A stretch of DNA of 64,000 nucleotides from CAJBVG01 sp943372995. GTDB taxonomy: Bacteria; Bacteroidota; Bacteroidia; Sphingobacteriales; Sphingobacteriaceae. The first letter of the stretch is position 1, and every line of letters begins with the position of its first letter. The position numbers were made by a program, and so were the translations under genes. The stretch is taken from positions 1 to 64,000 of the forward strand of contig CALSAQ010000009.1 in NCBI GenBank assembly GCA_943372995.1, written 5' to 3'. Under the pieces are notes generated by a model. That model saw only the letters and a program-made list of their open reading frames with translations. It searched no databases and was not told where the DNA came from. Positions 1 to 9,278 of the stretch are shown here, one piece after another.

Positions 1-20
1 GGCACGACTTAAGTCGTGCC
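1..20. repeat. perfect 20-bp palindrome at window edge
   Basis: The first 20 bases are a perfect palindrome with 10-base arms and no loop (GGCACGACTT and its complement). It lies just beyond the ispF terminator hairpin. It may be the inner part of a longer inverted repeat cut by the window start, or a terminator stem of a gene outside the window. No function can be assigned. Confidence 0.5.
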
Positions 21-30
21 ACCAGTTGGT

Positions 31-70
31 TTAATAAGTGCAGGTTTTTTTAAAAACCTGCACTTATTAA
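31..70. terminator. 19-bp hairpin after ispF
   Basis: Bases 31-49 and 52-70 are perfect 19-base inverted arms around a two-base loop. The A and T runs flanking the loop make it palindromic and usable from either strand. It begins one base beyond the ispF stop codon (72-74), so it should end ispF transcription on the minus strand and could also end a convergent gene outside the window. Confidence 0.7.
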
Positions 71-71
71 G

Positions 72-551
72 TTAAACCCTTTCAATCAAAACTGTAGCGT
101 AAGCAACAACTCCTTCTTCTCTCCCAATAAATCCCATTTGCTCGTTTGTGGTTGCTTTTATCGATAAGTCATCTTCTATAATTCCCATTGTTTCGCAAAG
201 TATTTTTTTCATTGCTGGAATATGTGGGTTTATTTTCGGCGCTTCTAAACATATCATACAATCTATATTGCCTATACGATAGTTTTTTTCAGTGAGCATT
301 TTTACACACTCTTTAAGTAATACCAGACTTGATATTCCTTTCCATCTATCATCTTTATTAGAAAAGTGATAGCCAATATCTCGAAGGTTTGCAGCCCCTA
401 GTAGGGCATCACAGATAGCATGTATAAGTACATCGGCATCCGAATGCCCATATGCTCCTTTATGATGCTCAAGTTTTACCCCTCCCATAAAAAAAGGATG
501 TCCATCTTTTAACTGATGGACATCGAAACCAAAACCTACTTTGATTTTCAT
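72..551 (-). CDS. ispF: 2-C-methyl-D-erythritol 2,4-cyclodiphosphate synthase
   Basis: IspF converts 4-diphosphocytidyl-methylerythritol 2-phosphate to the 2,4-cyclodiphosphate and CMP in the non-mevalonate isoprenoid pathway in the cytoplasm. The 159-residue length is normal for this small trimeric enzyme. The metal-binding start GFDVHQL (about residues 8-14) is clear, as are the substrate loop GHSDADVLIHAI, the DIGYHF segment and the C-terminal TTNEQMGFIGREEGV block. The gene starts at ATG 551. It lies 6 bp downstream of porV on the same strand, so it may be read with it, and it is followed at once by a strong hairpin. No other pathway gene is in the window. Confidence 0.97.
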   Translation of the reverse strand: MKIKVGFGFDVHQLKDGHPFFMGGVKLEHHKGAYGHSDADVLIHAICDALLGAANLRDIGYHFSNKDDRWKGISSLVLLKECVKMLTEKNYRIGNIDCMICLEAPKINPHIPAMKKILCETMGIIEDDLSIKATTNEQMGFIGREEGVVAYATVLIERV

Positions 552-557
552 ATTATT

Positions 558-1799
558 TTAGTTTTTTTGTTCAGGACTCTCGAAGTTGAAAGTCAACGAG
601 AAACGTAATGTGTTTTCTAATGGGTTACGTTGTGTCGTAGGTACTAAGTACGACAAATCTAATCCGAAAATATTGTATTTGATACCTGCCCCAAATGTAA
701 AATATTGTCTATTCCCTTTTGTCGGATGTTCATAGAAATATCCACCTCTTATTGCGAACTGTTTATCATACCAATATTCAAAACCAGTTGAGTAGTAGAT
801 TTCATGAAACTCTTCTTCCATACCATTTGGTGCATCGTTGAAAGATTGAAATATACCTCTTGGAACCGATACGTTTGGCGATTTCCCTTTAACAATAATG
901 GGTTCGTCGTTACTATCAAGAATTACTTTATTGTTACTATCTACAGCATATATTGGATTCGTAGGTACTAATAGTTTATTTGCCTCTACAAAAAACATAA
1001 TTTCATTAAACTCGTCTAATTTCATTGTTCCTGCAGCACCAAGTCTTAAATTTGTTGGTATAAAGTATCTATCTGCAGAATTAGTATAATTCATTTTTGC
1101 TCCAATGTTGGAGATGTTAAAACCGTATGAAATAGTTGTTTTTTTACCATTAATTAAATAATCTGATTTGGTGTGGTATCCAGAAATATCAACCGCAACC
1201 GAACGTCCAGCTTTAACAGATTGACCTGTTTGTGCAAGTTGACCTTGTGCTAAATCAGAATTTATAAAACGAAAGGCAGTACCAATAGCAAAATTATCAG
1301 ACAATTTTCTGTTGTATGAAAGATCTATAGATAGTTCATTTGGATTACCTGTTCCTGTAACTTGTCCTGTTAAATCGGTAAATGTAATATCTCCCAATGA
1401 GAAATATCTCAAACTTGCTCCAATAGTTTGTTTTTTATCTAACTTATAATACCCTCCTAGATATGCTAGGTTAATATCAGGAACTAGTTGTTGCAACCAA
1501 GGAGTATAGGCAATACCGAATGCATATTTTTTCTCCATGAAAGCTAATTTTGATGGATTCCAATGGTTAGAATAAACATCAGGAGGAGTTGCAACTCCAC
1601 CATCACCCATTGCCCCAGCTCTTGAATCAGGCCCAATTAATAAAAAAGGCACTGCAGTTGTAATTGCATTAACCGAAGTCTCCCTACCATTTAATTGTTG
1701 TGAGTTAATTTGAGCAATTGATTCTTCTACAGTAAAAACAACACATATCGTGCTTAAAATTACCCCTACGCTAAAATTCTTTAAATCCACTTTCTTCAA
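558..1799 (-). CDS. porV: type IX secretion outer membrane protein PorV
   Basis: PorV (LptO) is an outer-membrane beta-barrel related to FadL that carries T9SS cargo from the SprA translocon to the PorU sortase. The 413-residue protein has a signal peptide ending near SIAQ (residue 30), then the typical PorV opening with AVPFLLIGPDSRAGAMGDGG and SNHWNPSKLAFM. It ends in strand-like segments rich in alternating aromatics, and the last residues before the stop are not aromatic. Translation has to start at TTG 1797-1799, because there is no ATG in frame before the signal peptide. It follows porU on the same strand. The order porU-porV beside gldJ matches the known Flavobacterium johnsoniae cluster. 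It probably has its own promoter at 1904-1933. Confidence 0.93.
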   Translation of the reverse strand: MKKVDLKNFSVGVILSTICVVFTVEESIAQINSQQLNGRETSVNAITTAVPFLLIGPDSRAGAMGDGGVATPPDVYSNHWNPSKLAFMEKKYAFGIAYTPWLQQLVPDINLAYLGGYYKLDKKQTIGASLRYFSLGDITFTDLTGQVTGTGNPNELSIDLSYNRKLSDNFAIGTAFRFINSDLAQGQLAQTGQSVKAGRSVAVDISGYHTKSDYLINGKKTTISYGFNISNIGAKMNYTNSADRYFIPTNLRLGAAGTMKLDEFNEIMFFVEANKLLVPTNPIYAVDSNNKVILDSNDEPIIVKGKSPNVSVPRGIFQSFNDAPNGMEEEFHEIYYSTGFEYWYDKQFAIRGGYFYEHPTKGNRQYFTFGAGIKYNIFGLDLSYLVPTTQRNPLENTLRFSLTFNFESPEQKN

Positions 1800-1903
1800 A
1801 ATTATTATATATATGTTTACAAACAGCCCTATATAACTGTATTTTTTGTATTTTATTTTGATATGCTATGTTTAAAACAAGCATTAACCCCAATTAATTC
1901 GGT

Positions 1904-1933
1904 CAAAGATAGAAATTTCCTTTTTTTACCCAA
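1904..1933 (-). promoter_or_regulatory. predicted promoter of porV
   Basis: On the minus strand a TTG at 1931-1933 is followed after 19 bp by TATCTTTG at 1904-1911, a full match to the Bacteroidota -7 consensus TAnnTTTG. It lies directly after the porU stop codon and about 105 bp before the TTG start of porV. That would allow porV to be transcribed independently of porU. Confidence 0.55.
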
Positions 1934-4900
1934 TTAATTTAAAATCACTAGTTTTTGGTACTTGTCGGCGATGGTCCCATCGGAACTTTTAACCTTCATT
2001 CTATATACATAGACACCTCTGGCTAGTTTGTCCCCGTACTCATCTTTTGCATCCCAAGCAATATTGCTTACTCTAGAACCAGCTCCAGGTATGTTTTGTT
2101 GTATAGTTTTAACTAATTTTCCTGAAACGGTAAATATCTGCACCATAACATCTAATTGATCTCCTGGTCTATTATGTTCGAATTGGAATCCTGTATTTGT
2201 TGTAAATGGATTAGGATAGTTGTATACACGATCAATAGCAAATTCTTTTGAATCGAGCACCGTAAACTCCGTAGTTTTTTCTGATGAATTGTTCAGCACA
2301 TCCCATGCTTTTACACTTAATTTGTAATTCCCTGGCGATAGTTTAGTTAAAGGATATTGTATTTCTCCAGCTTGATAACTATCCAGAGTAGCTTCATAAT
2401 ACTCGTTTAAATCTATTTTTTGTACTCCTGCTTCAGAAGTTAGTGTAGCAGTAATGTTGTGACCTATTCCATTCCCAACGGTATTCACACCATGTTGGTC
2501 GCTCACCTTAACAATTAATAATGGGTTCTCTCCTGTAATACCTCCGGGTGCAAAATTTTCGTCGTTCAAGTAGATACTCATTTCTGGACCTTGAGTATCA
2601 TTAATAATCGAATTAGAACTTCCTCCAACCATTACACTATCATACGATCCATTCGCATCCACAGTACCTAGCTGAGCATAATAGCTTATCCTTCCATAAC
2701 CTATATTGTAAGATATGTCTTTTGGTACAACAAAACTAAAAGTGAATCGACCATTTTGTACACTCGCTTTTCCTTTATAGATAACACTTTTTTGAACCTC
2801 ATAAGACATCACCGTACTACCACCTACACCTTTGTCTTGAGCTAATGTTTTTTGCATTGTTTTCTTATCGTAAATTGCTGGATAAACAATACCATTATAG
2901 TTACTCAGTAAGTTTCCATTTTTATCAGCAATGTATCCTTTGATTTGTATCGTGCTTAATGCTTTTATGGTATCAGCATTTGCTGTATCAATAGGTTTGT
3001 TATTAATACTTTCAGTAATAACTTTATATTTCGGTGTAGCAAAAGGTAAAGAAGGGTCTCCAAGTAGGGTGAAATTTCTTTGATTTATTTCTACTCCTAT
3101 ACCGTTGTAATTTTTACTTGTTCTGAAAATATCTCCAAGTGTGTTTGTTCCTCCAGCATTGGTACTATCAAATAATGCTTTTACAAATGAGTCATTTATT
3201 GTTTTGTTTTCGTTTGCATACACAATACGTGTAGTAGTAAATAATGCTATCGCACCACCATTTGGATTTAACAGCGAAAGTTCACCTGCCGATTGAAATG
3301 CGGGATCGTCCCATCTAGAAAAAGAACAGGTTGCTGTTAACAATACTGGCATATTATCCAATCCCTTCCAACTATTAATATCTTCAATGGTTAAAATCTT
3401 TTCGTGTGCTAACCCGTTTTCACCACCATGACCAATAAAGTTTATAACTAATGCTCCAGTATTCACTCTTTGATTAAATGCAGCATTTACTTCTGGATAT
3501 CTATTGCCAGATGGTGTACTCATTTGTTGGTAAGAATCGAGGTAAATTTTGTCGATATTAAAATCTTTGTTTCTACTTTTTATTGTAGCAGCGTGAAACT
3601 CGGCATCCTCTTGATGTAAGTTGCCATCCTGGTCGTCGGCTATTAACACATATTTATTTCTCCAATCACCAAATGTTTCTGAATTGCTGTAATGTATAAT
3701 TTTATCAACCATTTGTTTTGCTTGTAAAGAGTTCCTTACAGGCAAACGACCTACAGCAACATCTAATGCTACCGCTCCATAATCAGCAGACGGATTGTAG
3801 TCCCAATCTCCCTCTATATCGTCTAAGAAACCGAAAAAATCATCAGATACATAAGATCCAAATGGAGCAATCGAATTTCTACTTTCAAAAGTTACTACAT
3901 AATTTGAATTAGATTTAATGATGTCAAGATTGTCATACGAGCCGTCGCCAAACATTAATAGATACTTGGGCATTTCTGCAATATTATTACCAGCTCTATC
4001 ATAAAACATTTTCACAAAATCTCTTACTGCACTTGCATCTTGAGCCCCTGAACCAAACTCATTATAAATCTGACTTGGTAGAACTACTAGAGATCTTAAG
4101 TTGTTATTTGTTTTTCTAAATTCAGCTAATCGCTCTGCCTCTTGTTTGAATTCTGGATGTGTGATAATAATCAAATCGTATTGACCAAGGGCATGTAAAT
4201 CTTGGTTTTCAATTTTCCCTAACATTCTTGGTGCCGAAAAATCAGAGCCACTGTAGGCTTGAAATTCTCGAATGACATCTCCATTAAGTGTAAATAATAA
4301 ATTGTTACCATTTATTTGAGTCGTCTGAATTTTAGGCTCTGTTTTATTTGTTACATCAAGCACAATTGTTGATGCTGGATTAATAGTTGTTAAAGAATAC
4401 TGAGAAATTTTCCCAGCGCCATAGGCTGAAGTATTAATAAAATTTAATTGATTACTATTCATTTTTAATTTGCGGTATGCATTTACCCAAATAAAATTTA
4501 AGTAACCAATTGCAGAAATATCAGGTCTGTTGTACTGAATGTTTAAGTTGATATTCTCTGAAGTGGCTATTGTTAAGTTTCCCGTAGAGGCTGTATTTCC
4601 ATAAGGCCATTCGTAACTAAATTTTACTCCTTCACAAATCATGGTACTTACCTTTGTTCCGTTGGCTTTTATAACGAATGAACTAGTGTACGGATATTGA
4701 ACTCTTGCTAATAAGTCTACTCTGATTTTTGTTGCTTTGCTTGTAACTACATCTGGAATGTTAAAGTTAAAATCGTAAACCGTTTGGTTGTTAAACTCTT
4801 CTCCATAGCGTTCTCTACCCGATTTAATAGTAGTGTTTAAACCAGTACTGTAATTTTTTTCGTGGTATGCAAAATAATTATAGTCGTCGATGGTTTGTGT

Positions 4901-5803
4901 AGCGGTGTTTGGATCGTTTGCTTGAATACTCATGCGTTTACCTGCACCTTTGTCAACATTTAAAAAATAAAAACTTTCGTATGAGTAAGGGTTTGTAGTG
5001 TTTTGTATAATATTGTTGTTGATGTCAACAGTAGTTTCATTCGGACCTCTTCCATAAAATAAAATATAATCACCAGGATTAAACTTGCCATCTTCTTCAC
5101 CAATTACTTGAATTGCATTTTCCTGAAGATCATCATAACGAGTAATGTAATTTGCTTCTGGCACTATACCCCCACCGTTTCCATATATTCTTATGTTTTT
5201 AGGATTTATTTGATCTACATATAATCCGAGTTTAGCCAAATCATCATAAGTGATTTTATACATCCCTGAACTACTGATTCCCATTTTAAACCATTCCCCA
5301 TTTTTTAGTACAGAATTACTCGCATAAACTCTACTTGCATTACCTGTTGATTTTAATGCTAATGGTAACATTCTTATTTGAAATGAAACGAGCTTCTCTA
5401 CAGTTCCATTAGAATTTATCCTATATGGAAGAATCCGAATTAAGGTGTGAGCCACTTTTCTATCATAAACTAATCCAGAATAAATTTTAGGCGAACTCGA
5501 AATAGAATCTTTTTGTTCTTTACTTAAAGGTTGTGATAGTGTTTCGTATTGAGCTTGAATTATTTCAACAGAATGAAAACTTCCTTTGATTCTTTCCGTA
5601 TAAAAGGATAGATTTTTATAACGATAGTCGAATACCGCACCATCAAAGCTTTCTAGTTTAATGCTATTTGTCTGATCAGGAGCCAGAATTTCTGAAGAAC
5701 GCCAAGTGAGTTTCTTCGACAAAATGGACTGTGCAGAAACAGTGTTTAAAGCGCCAAAGGTGCAAAAAATGACTAGAATAAGGTTAAAATGGTATTTACG
5801 CAT
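1934..5803 (-). CDS. porU: type IX secretion system sortase PorU
   Basis: PorU is the surface-exposed gingipain-type (family C25) cysteine peptidase that removes the T9SS C-terminal signal from cargo and attaches it to the cell surface. The 1289-residue protein has a signal peptide (cleavage near VSAQ, residue 25), an N-terminal beta-rich region, and the C25 catalytic core with His792 in FIGHGGENG and Cys826 in TATCSFSRWDD. It has a C-terminal FlgD-like Ig fold with NYPNPFTTNTGFQFEHN and a VYVYRMKV strand. The length fits PorU, and both catalytic residues are present. It starts at ATG 5803, downstream of a good minus-strand promoter at 5830-5861, with porV next in the same direction. Confidence 0.95.
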   Translation of the reverse strand: MRKYHFNLILVIFCTFGALNTVSAQSILSKKLTWRSSEILAPDQTNSIKLESFDGAVFDYRYKNLSFYTERIKGSFHSVEIIQAQYETLSQPLSKEQKDSISSSPKIYSGLVYDRKVAHTLIRILPYRINSNGTVEKLVSFQIRMLPLALKSTGNASRVYASNSVLKNGEWFKMGISSSGMYKITYDDLAKLGLYVDQINPKNIRIYGNGGGIVPEANYITRYDDLQENAIQVIGEEDGKFNPGDYILFYGRGPNETTVDINNNIIQNTTNPYSYESFYFLNVDKGAGKRMSIQANDPNTATQTIDDYNYFAYHEKNYSTGLNTTIKSGRERYGEEFNNQTVYDFNFNIPDVVTSKATKIRVDLLARVQYPYTSSFVIKANGTKVSTMICEGVKFSYEWPYGNTASTGNLTIATSENINLNIQYNRPDISAIGYLNFIWVNAYRKLKMNSNQLNFINTSAYGAGKISQYSLTTINPASTIVLDVTNKTEPKIQTTQINGNNLLFTLNGDVIREFQAYSGSDFSAPRMLGKIENQDLHALGQYDLIIITHPEFKQEAERLAEFRKTNNNLRSLVVLPSQIYNEFGSGAQDASAVRDFVKMFYDRAGNNIAEMPKYLLMFGDGSYDNLDIIKSNSNYVVTFESRNSIAPFGSYVSDDFFGFLDDIEGDWDYNPSADYGAVALDVAVGRLPVRNSLQAKQMVDKIIHYSNSETFGDWRNKYVLIADDQDGNLHQEDAEFHAATIKSRNKDFNIDKIYLDSYQQMSTPSGNRYPEVNAAFNQRVNTGALVINFIGHGGENGLAHEKILTIEDINSWKGLDNMPVLLTATCSFSRWDDPAFQSAGELSLLNPNGGAIALFTTTRIVYANENKTINDSFVKALFDSTNAGGTNTLGDIFRTSKNYNGIGVEINQRNFTLLGDPSLPFATPKYKVITESINNKPIDTANADTIKALSTIQIKGYIADKNGNLLSNYNGIVYPAIYDKKTMQKTLAQDKGVGGSTVMSYEVQKSVIYKGKASVQNGRFTFSFVVPKDISYNIGYGRISYYAQLGTVDANGSYDSVMVGGSSNSIINDTQGPEMSIYLNDENFAPGGITGENPLLIVKVSDQHGVNTVGNGIGHNITATLTSEAGVQKIDLNEYYEATLDSYQAGEIQYPLTKLSPGNYKLSVKAWDVLNNSSEKTTEFTVLDSKEFAIDRVYNYPNPFTTNTGFQFEHNRPGDQLDVMVQIFTVSGKLVKTIQQNIPGAGSRVSNIAWDAKDEYGDKLARGVYVYRMKVKSSDGTIADKYQKLVILN

Positions 5804-5829
5804 TTTTTATTTTATCTTTAAAAAAGGTC

Positions 5830-5861
5830 TAAAACTACGTTTATTAAGGGTATAGCCCAAA
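5830..5861 (-). promoter_or_regulatory. predicted promoter of porU
   Basis: On the minus strand TTTG (plus-strand CAAA, 5858-5861) is followed by a 20-bp spacer and TAGTTTTA (5830-5837). This fits the Bacteroidota -33/-7 pair TTTG-N19-21-TAnnTTTR. The porU ATG lies about 27 bp further on. It lies in the 182-bp region between the divergent porU and PorP-like genes. Confidence 0.6.
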
Positions 5862-5929
5862 TAATTGAACGAAAAACGCATTTTTATCAATTAAATTGCC
5901 AAAATGGCTATCAAAAAAAATAAATGTGC

Positions 5930-5937
5930 TATATTTG
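5930..5937 (+). promoter_or_regulatory. predicted -7 element of PorP-like gene
   Basis: TATATTTG matches the Bacteroidota -7 consensus TAnnTTTG and lies about 49 bp before the ATG at 5986. No clear TTTG or TTG is found at the usual -33 distance, so this is a partial match only. Confidence 0.4.
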
Positions 5938-5985
5938 ATGTTCTCACATAAAATGTAATATTTTAGAAAATTGTTTTAAGTTTCT

Positions 5986-6954
5986 ATGTTAATGAAGCGA
6001 TACATACTAACACTGGCAGGAATTTTAGCATTAATGCAGTCATATGCACAAGACATGCATTTTTCTCAATTCTATGCGGCACCATTGTACCTAAACCCTG
6101 CATTTGCTGGTACAGCGGGTGGTCCGAGAATAACTCTTAATTATAGAAACCAATGGCCTGGAATAAGTGATGCATTTAAAAATCTTGCATTTTCTTACGA
6201 TCAATTTGTGCCTGCAGTTAATGGTGGATTAGGCGTACTAGTTACAAATGACAACCAAGCAGGGGGTGTATTTAAAAGCACTCGAGTTGCTGGGGTGTAT
6301 TCTTATCAATTAAAAGTGAACAATAAATTAATTATCAAACCAGGAATTTACACTGCATATACAAACAACTCTGTAAATACAAATGGCTTGGTATATAGAT
6401 ATACAAATGGCGTAGCAGATCTTAATTCAGGAGAATCTTTTGGACCGAACTTGGTTAAAAACTATGTTGATTTTGGCGCAGGAGCATTATTTTTTACTGA
6501 AGCGTTTTATGGAGGTTTTTCTGTTGACCATTTAACGGAACCCAATCAATCGTTAACAGGCGGAAATTCTCCTTTACCACGTAAATACACTGCACATTTA
6601 GGTGCTTTTATCCCAGTTGGGAAAAAACAATACAACGCATCGATATCACCTAACGTATTATTCCAACAACAATCGTCGTGGAGTCAATTAAACTTAGGTA
6701 TGTACTACAATAGAGGCCCTGTCGTTTTAGGGGGATGGTATAGAACCAGCTTTGTTAATGGAGATGCAATTATAGGCCTTGTGGGTATAAAATACGACAT
6801 CTATAAGTTTGGATATAGTTATGATATAGTTACCTCTGAACTTAGAGCATCAGCATCTGGAGCCCATGAGATTTCACTATCAATTGAACTACCTCCACCT
6901 AACAAAAGAGGTCGTGGCAAAAGCTATAAAAGGGTAAATTGTCCTTCTTTTTAG
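5986..6954 (+). CDS. PorP/SprF family outer membrane protein
   Basis: Members of this family are outer-membrane beta-barrels associated with the T9SS and with anchoring or export of adhesins and type B cargo. The 322-residue protein has a signal peptide ending at SYAQ (about residue 22). The family hallmark QFYAAPLYLNPAFAGT follows, then repeated amphipathic strands with the typical ITLNYRNQWPGI and a late GGWYRTSF strand. The tail is basic and Pro-rich (PPPNKRGRGKSYKR), which is not strand-like. The start is ATG 5986 or ATG 5992. It is divergent from porU and 61 bp upstream of gldJ, so it sits in the middle of a known T9SS cluster. Genomes usually carry several paralogs, so it cannot be equated with PorP itself. 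Confidence 0.9.
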   Translation: MLMKRYILTLAGILALMQSYAQDMHFSQFYAAPLYLNPAFAGTAGGPRITLNYRNQWPGISDAFKNLAFSYDQFVPAVNGGLGVLVTNDNQAGGVFKSTRVAGVYSYQLKVNNKLIIKPGIYTAYTNNSVNTNGLVYRYTNGVADLNSGESFGPNLVKNYVDFGAGALFFTEAFYGGFSVDHLTEPNQSLTGGNSPLPRKYTAHLGAFIPVGKKQYNASISPNVLFQQQSSWSQLNLGMYYNRGPVVLGGWYRTSFVNGDAIIGLVGIKYDIYKFGYSYDIVTSELRASASGAHEISLSIELPPPNKRGRGKSYKRVNCPSF

Positions 6955-6974
6955 CATTTTATAATAATATTAAA

Positions 6975-6982
6975 TATATTTA
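6975..6982 (+). promoter_or_regulatory. possible -7 element of gldJ
   Basis: TATATTTA fits TAnnTTTR and lies 33 bp before the gldJ ATG. There is no convincing -33 partner, and gldJ may be read with the upstream PorP-like gene, so the call is weak. Confidence 0.3.
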
Positions 6983-7015
6983 CTGCGTTTTTAAGCAAAA
7001 TTTAGCACTTAAACA

Positions 7016-8431
7016 ATGAAAAAATGGGTTAATTTTTCTGTCAAAATGATGTTAGTAGGGGTAGCTATCTCTGCGGTGTCATGTTCACAGAAATCATCTA
7101 CTACTGGTTGGAATTATAATGATAAGAACAACGGTGGTTTTCAAGTGTTCAAAAACGTTGAACAAGCTACTGGTCCGGGTCTAGTACTCGTTGAAGGTGG
7201 AACATTTGTAATGGGTTCAATGGAACAAGATTTAATGTTCGATCAAGATAATCTTGAACGTCGTGTTACAGTTTCTTCGTTCTACATGGACGAATCTGAA
7301 GTTTCTAACCTCGACTATCTTGAATATTTATATTGGCTGCAAAGAGTATACGGACAGGATTATCCTGAAGTGTACAAAAAAGCTTTGCCAGATACTTTAG
7401 TTTGGAGAAATCCACTATCGTATAACGAGCCTTTCGTTGATAATTATTTCCGTCACCCTTCTTACCAAAACTACCCTGTAGTTGGTGTATCATGGGTACA
7501 AGCAAATGAATTTTGTGCTTGGAGAACTGATCGTGTAAACGAAAGAATCCTAATTAACAAAGGAATTCTAAAAGACAATCCTAACCAAGTTAACGAAGAT
7601 AACTTCAATACTGACGCATATTTAGCTGGACAGTACGAAGGTATGGTTAAGAAAAATCTTAAAAACTTAGACCCTAACGGAGAGCCTACACGTAGAGTAC
7701 GTATGCAAGATGGTATCTTATTGCCTAGCTATCGTTTGCCTACAGAAGCAGAGTGGGAATATGCGGCTAAATCACTTAAAGGTAATTCTAAATACGAAAA
7801 CGTAAACGAAAAGAAATTATACTCTTGGAATGGTTTAGGCATGCGTGATGAAATTGGTGGTGGAAAAGGAGTGATGCTAGCAAACTACAAACGTGGTCGT
7901 GGTGATAACATGGGGGTTGCTGGTTACTTAAACGATAACTACGATTATACAGGTCCTGTTAAAGCATTTTTACCAAACGATTATGGTTTGTATAATATGT
8001 CGGGTAACGTGAGTGAATGGGTAATGGATGTTTATCGTCCTTTATCTGCAGAAGATAAAGATGATTTAAACCCTTTCCGTGGTAACGTTTACAATAAGCC
8101 TCAATTAGATGCTGATGGTAACATCGCAGAAAAAGATAGTTTAGGTAGAATCAAACGTTCTACAGATTATGATACGTATTCTAATCCTGATAAACGTGGC
8201 GACTTAGATGATGAATCTATGTATGCTTACGGACAAACTAGTATGATTAATAATAAAGCTAGAGTGTATAAAGGTGGTTCTTGGAATGATAGAGCATATT
8301 TCTTAAATCCAGGTATGCGTAGATTTAAAGATGAAGAAGCAAGTACTGCTGATATCGGTTTCCGTTGTGCAATGGTTAGATTAGGTACACCTAACGGAAA
8401 AAAATTCAAGAAAAATAGTCCTAATAAATAA
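7016..8431 (+). CDS. gldJ: gliding motility lipoprotein GldJ
   Basis: GldJ is an outer-membrane lipoprotein on the periplasmic side, needed for gliding and for stability of the GldK/T9SS ring. The 471-residue protein has a lipoprotein signal with lipobox AVSC (Cys23), the GldJ-like STTGWNYNDKNNGGFQVF opening, and an SUMF1/FGE-type domain (about residues 50-460). Visible blocks are VEGGTFVMGS, SFYMDESEVSNLDYLEYL, LPDTLVWRN, PVVGVSWVQANEFCAWRTDRVNE, LPTEAEWEYAAK and GSWNDRAYF. The PDTLVWRN and WRTDRVNE segments favour GldJ over its paralog GldK. The fold is used structurally here, and catalytic formylglycine activity is not expected. Position next to porU and porV supports the call. It is followed by an intrinsic terminator. 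Confidence 0.9.
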   Translation: MKKWVNFSVKMMLVGVAISAVSCSQKSSTTGWNYNDKNNGGFQVFKNVEQATGPGLVLVEGGTFVMGSMEQDLMFDQDNLERRVTVSSFYMDESEVSNLDYLEYLYWLQRVYGQDYPEVYKKALPDTLVWRNPLSYNEPFVDNYFRHPSYQNYPVVGVSWVQANEFCAWRTDRVNERILINKGILKDNPNQVNEDNFNTDAYLAGQYEGMVKKNLKNLDPNGEPTRRVRMQDGILLPSYRLPTEAEWEYAAKSLKGNSKYENVNEKKLYSWNGLGMRDEIGGGKGVMLANYKRGRGDNMGVAGYLNDNYDYTGPVKAFLPNDYGLYNMSGNVSEWVMDVYRPLSAEDKDDLNPFRGNVYNKPQLDADGNIAEKDSLGRIKRSTDYDTYSNPDKRGDLDDESMYAYGQTSMINNKARVYKGGSWNDRAYFLNPGMRRFKDEEASTADIGFRCAMVRLGTPNGKKFKKNSPNK

Positions 8432-8453
8432 GAAATTTAAAACTGAAGTATTT

Positions 8454-8486
8454 AGCCCCCGTATGCAAATATAGGGGGCTTTTTTT
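8454..8486 (+). terminator. intrinsic terminator after gldJ
   Basis: AGCCCCC (8454-8460) pairs with GGGGGCT (8474-8480), and six T follow (8481-8486). The next gene's ATG begins at 8487, directly after the T run. Confidence 0.85.
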
Positions 8487-9278
8487 ATGATGGAAACAGA
8501 AGGCGGATACCGATTAGTAGGGAAAAGTAGTCGACAGGATGATTCTCTCCCAGTAATTACTATTATAACAGTGGTTTATAATAGTGAAGATTATATAGAG
8601 AGAACTATTCAGTCTGTTTTATCTCAAAGCTTTAAAAATATTGAACATGTAATATTAGATGGTGGTTCTAAGGATAATACTTTAAATATCATTAAGAGAT
8701 ATAATGATGAAATAGCATTTTGGAAATCAGAAAAGGATCATGGCATTTATGATGCGATGAATAAAGCACAAAAGTATTCTTCTGGAGATTATTTGATGTT
8801 TCTGAATTCTGGGGATGAGTTTAATGATAATGATGTATTGAAGAATGTTTTTTCAAAAGAATTATCTGCCGATGTATATTATGGTGATACATTAATTACT
8901 GATGTAGAAGGGAATCCCTTACGTAATAGAAGACTTAGGCCGCCTATGCGATTAAATTGGAAAGATTTTAGGTACGGAATGTTAGTATGCCATCAATCAA
9001 TAATTATAAAAAGAGAGCTGTCTGTAGAATATAATCTGAGTTATAGAATTGCCGCGGATATCGATTGGGCAATACGTTCTATTAAACAAGCAAAGAAAAT
9101 TGTTAATACCCAAATCACCATATCTAAATTTATGGAAGGTGGAATGTCTACTATTCACCATCGAAAAGGCTTAAACGAGCGTTTTAAAATTTTAAGTAGC
9201 CATTTTGGACTAATGCCGAACTTGTTAGTTCATTTTTATATGGTCTTCCGACTTATAAAAGACAAAATCATTAACTAA
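8487..9278 (+). CDS. family 2 glycosyltransferase
   Basis: This is a cytoplasmic GT-A fold sugar transferase, 263 residues, most like short family 2 enzymes of polysaccharide or glycan assembly. The nucleotide-sugar fold starts with PVITIITVVYNSEDYIERTI, followed by DGGSKDNT. The acidic motif is in LMFLNSGDEF, and the acceptor-side segment is CHQSIIIKRE with YRIAADIDWAIR. No membrane segment is obvious. The ATG lies immediately after the T run of the gldJ terminator, and no other in-frame ATG precedes the fold, so expression must depend on readthrough or a promoter inside the hairpin region. Its 3' end overlaps the convergent hypothetical gene by 8 bp. Donor and acceptor cannot be told. Confidence 0.88.
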   Translation: MMETEGGYRLVGKSSRQDDSLPVITIITVVYNSEDYIERTIQSVLSQSFKNIEHVILDGGSKDNTLNIIKRYNDEIAFWKSEKDHGIYDAMNKAQKYSSGDYLMFLNSGDEFNDNDVLKNVFSKELSADVYYGDTLITDVEGNPLRNRRLRPPMRLNWKDFRYGMLVCHQSIIIKRELSVEYNLSYRIAADIDWAIRSIKQAKKIVNTQITISKFMEGGMSTIHHRKGLNERFKILSSHFGLMPNLLVHFYMVFRLIKDKIIN

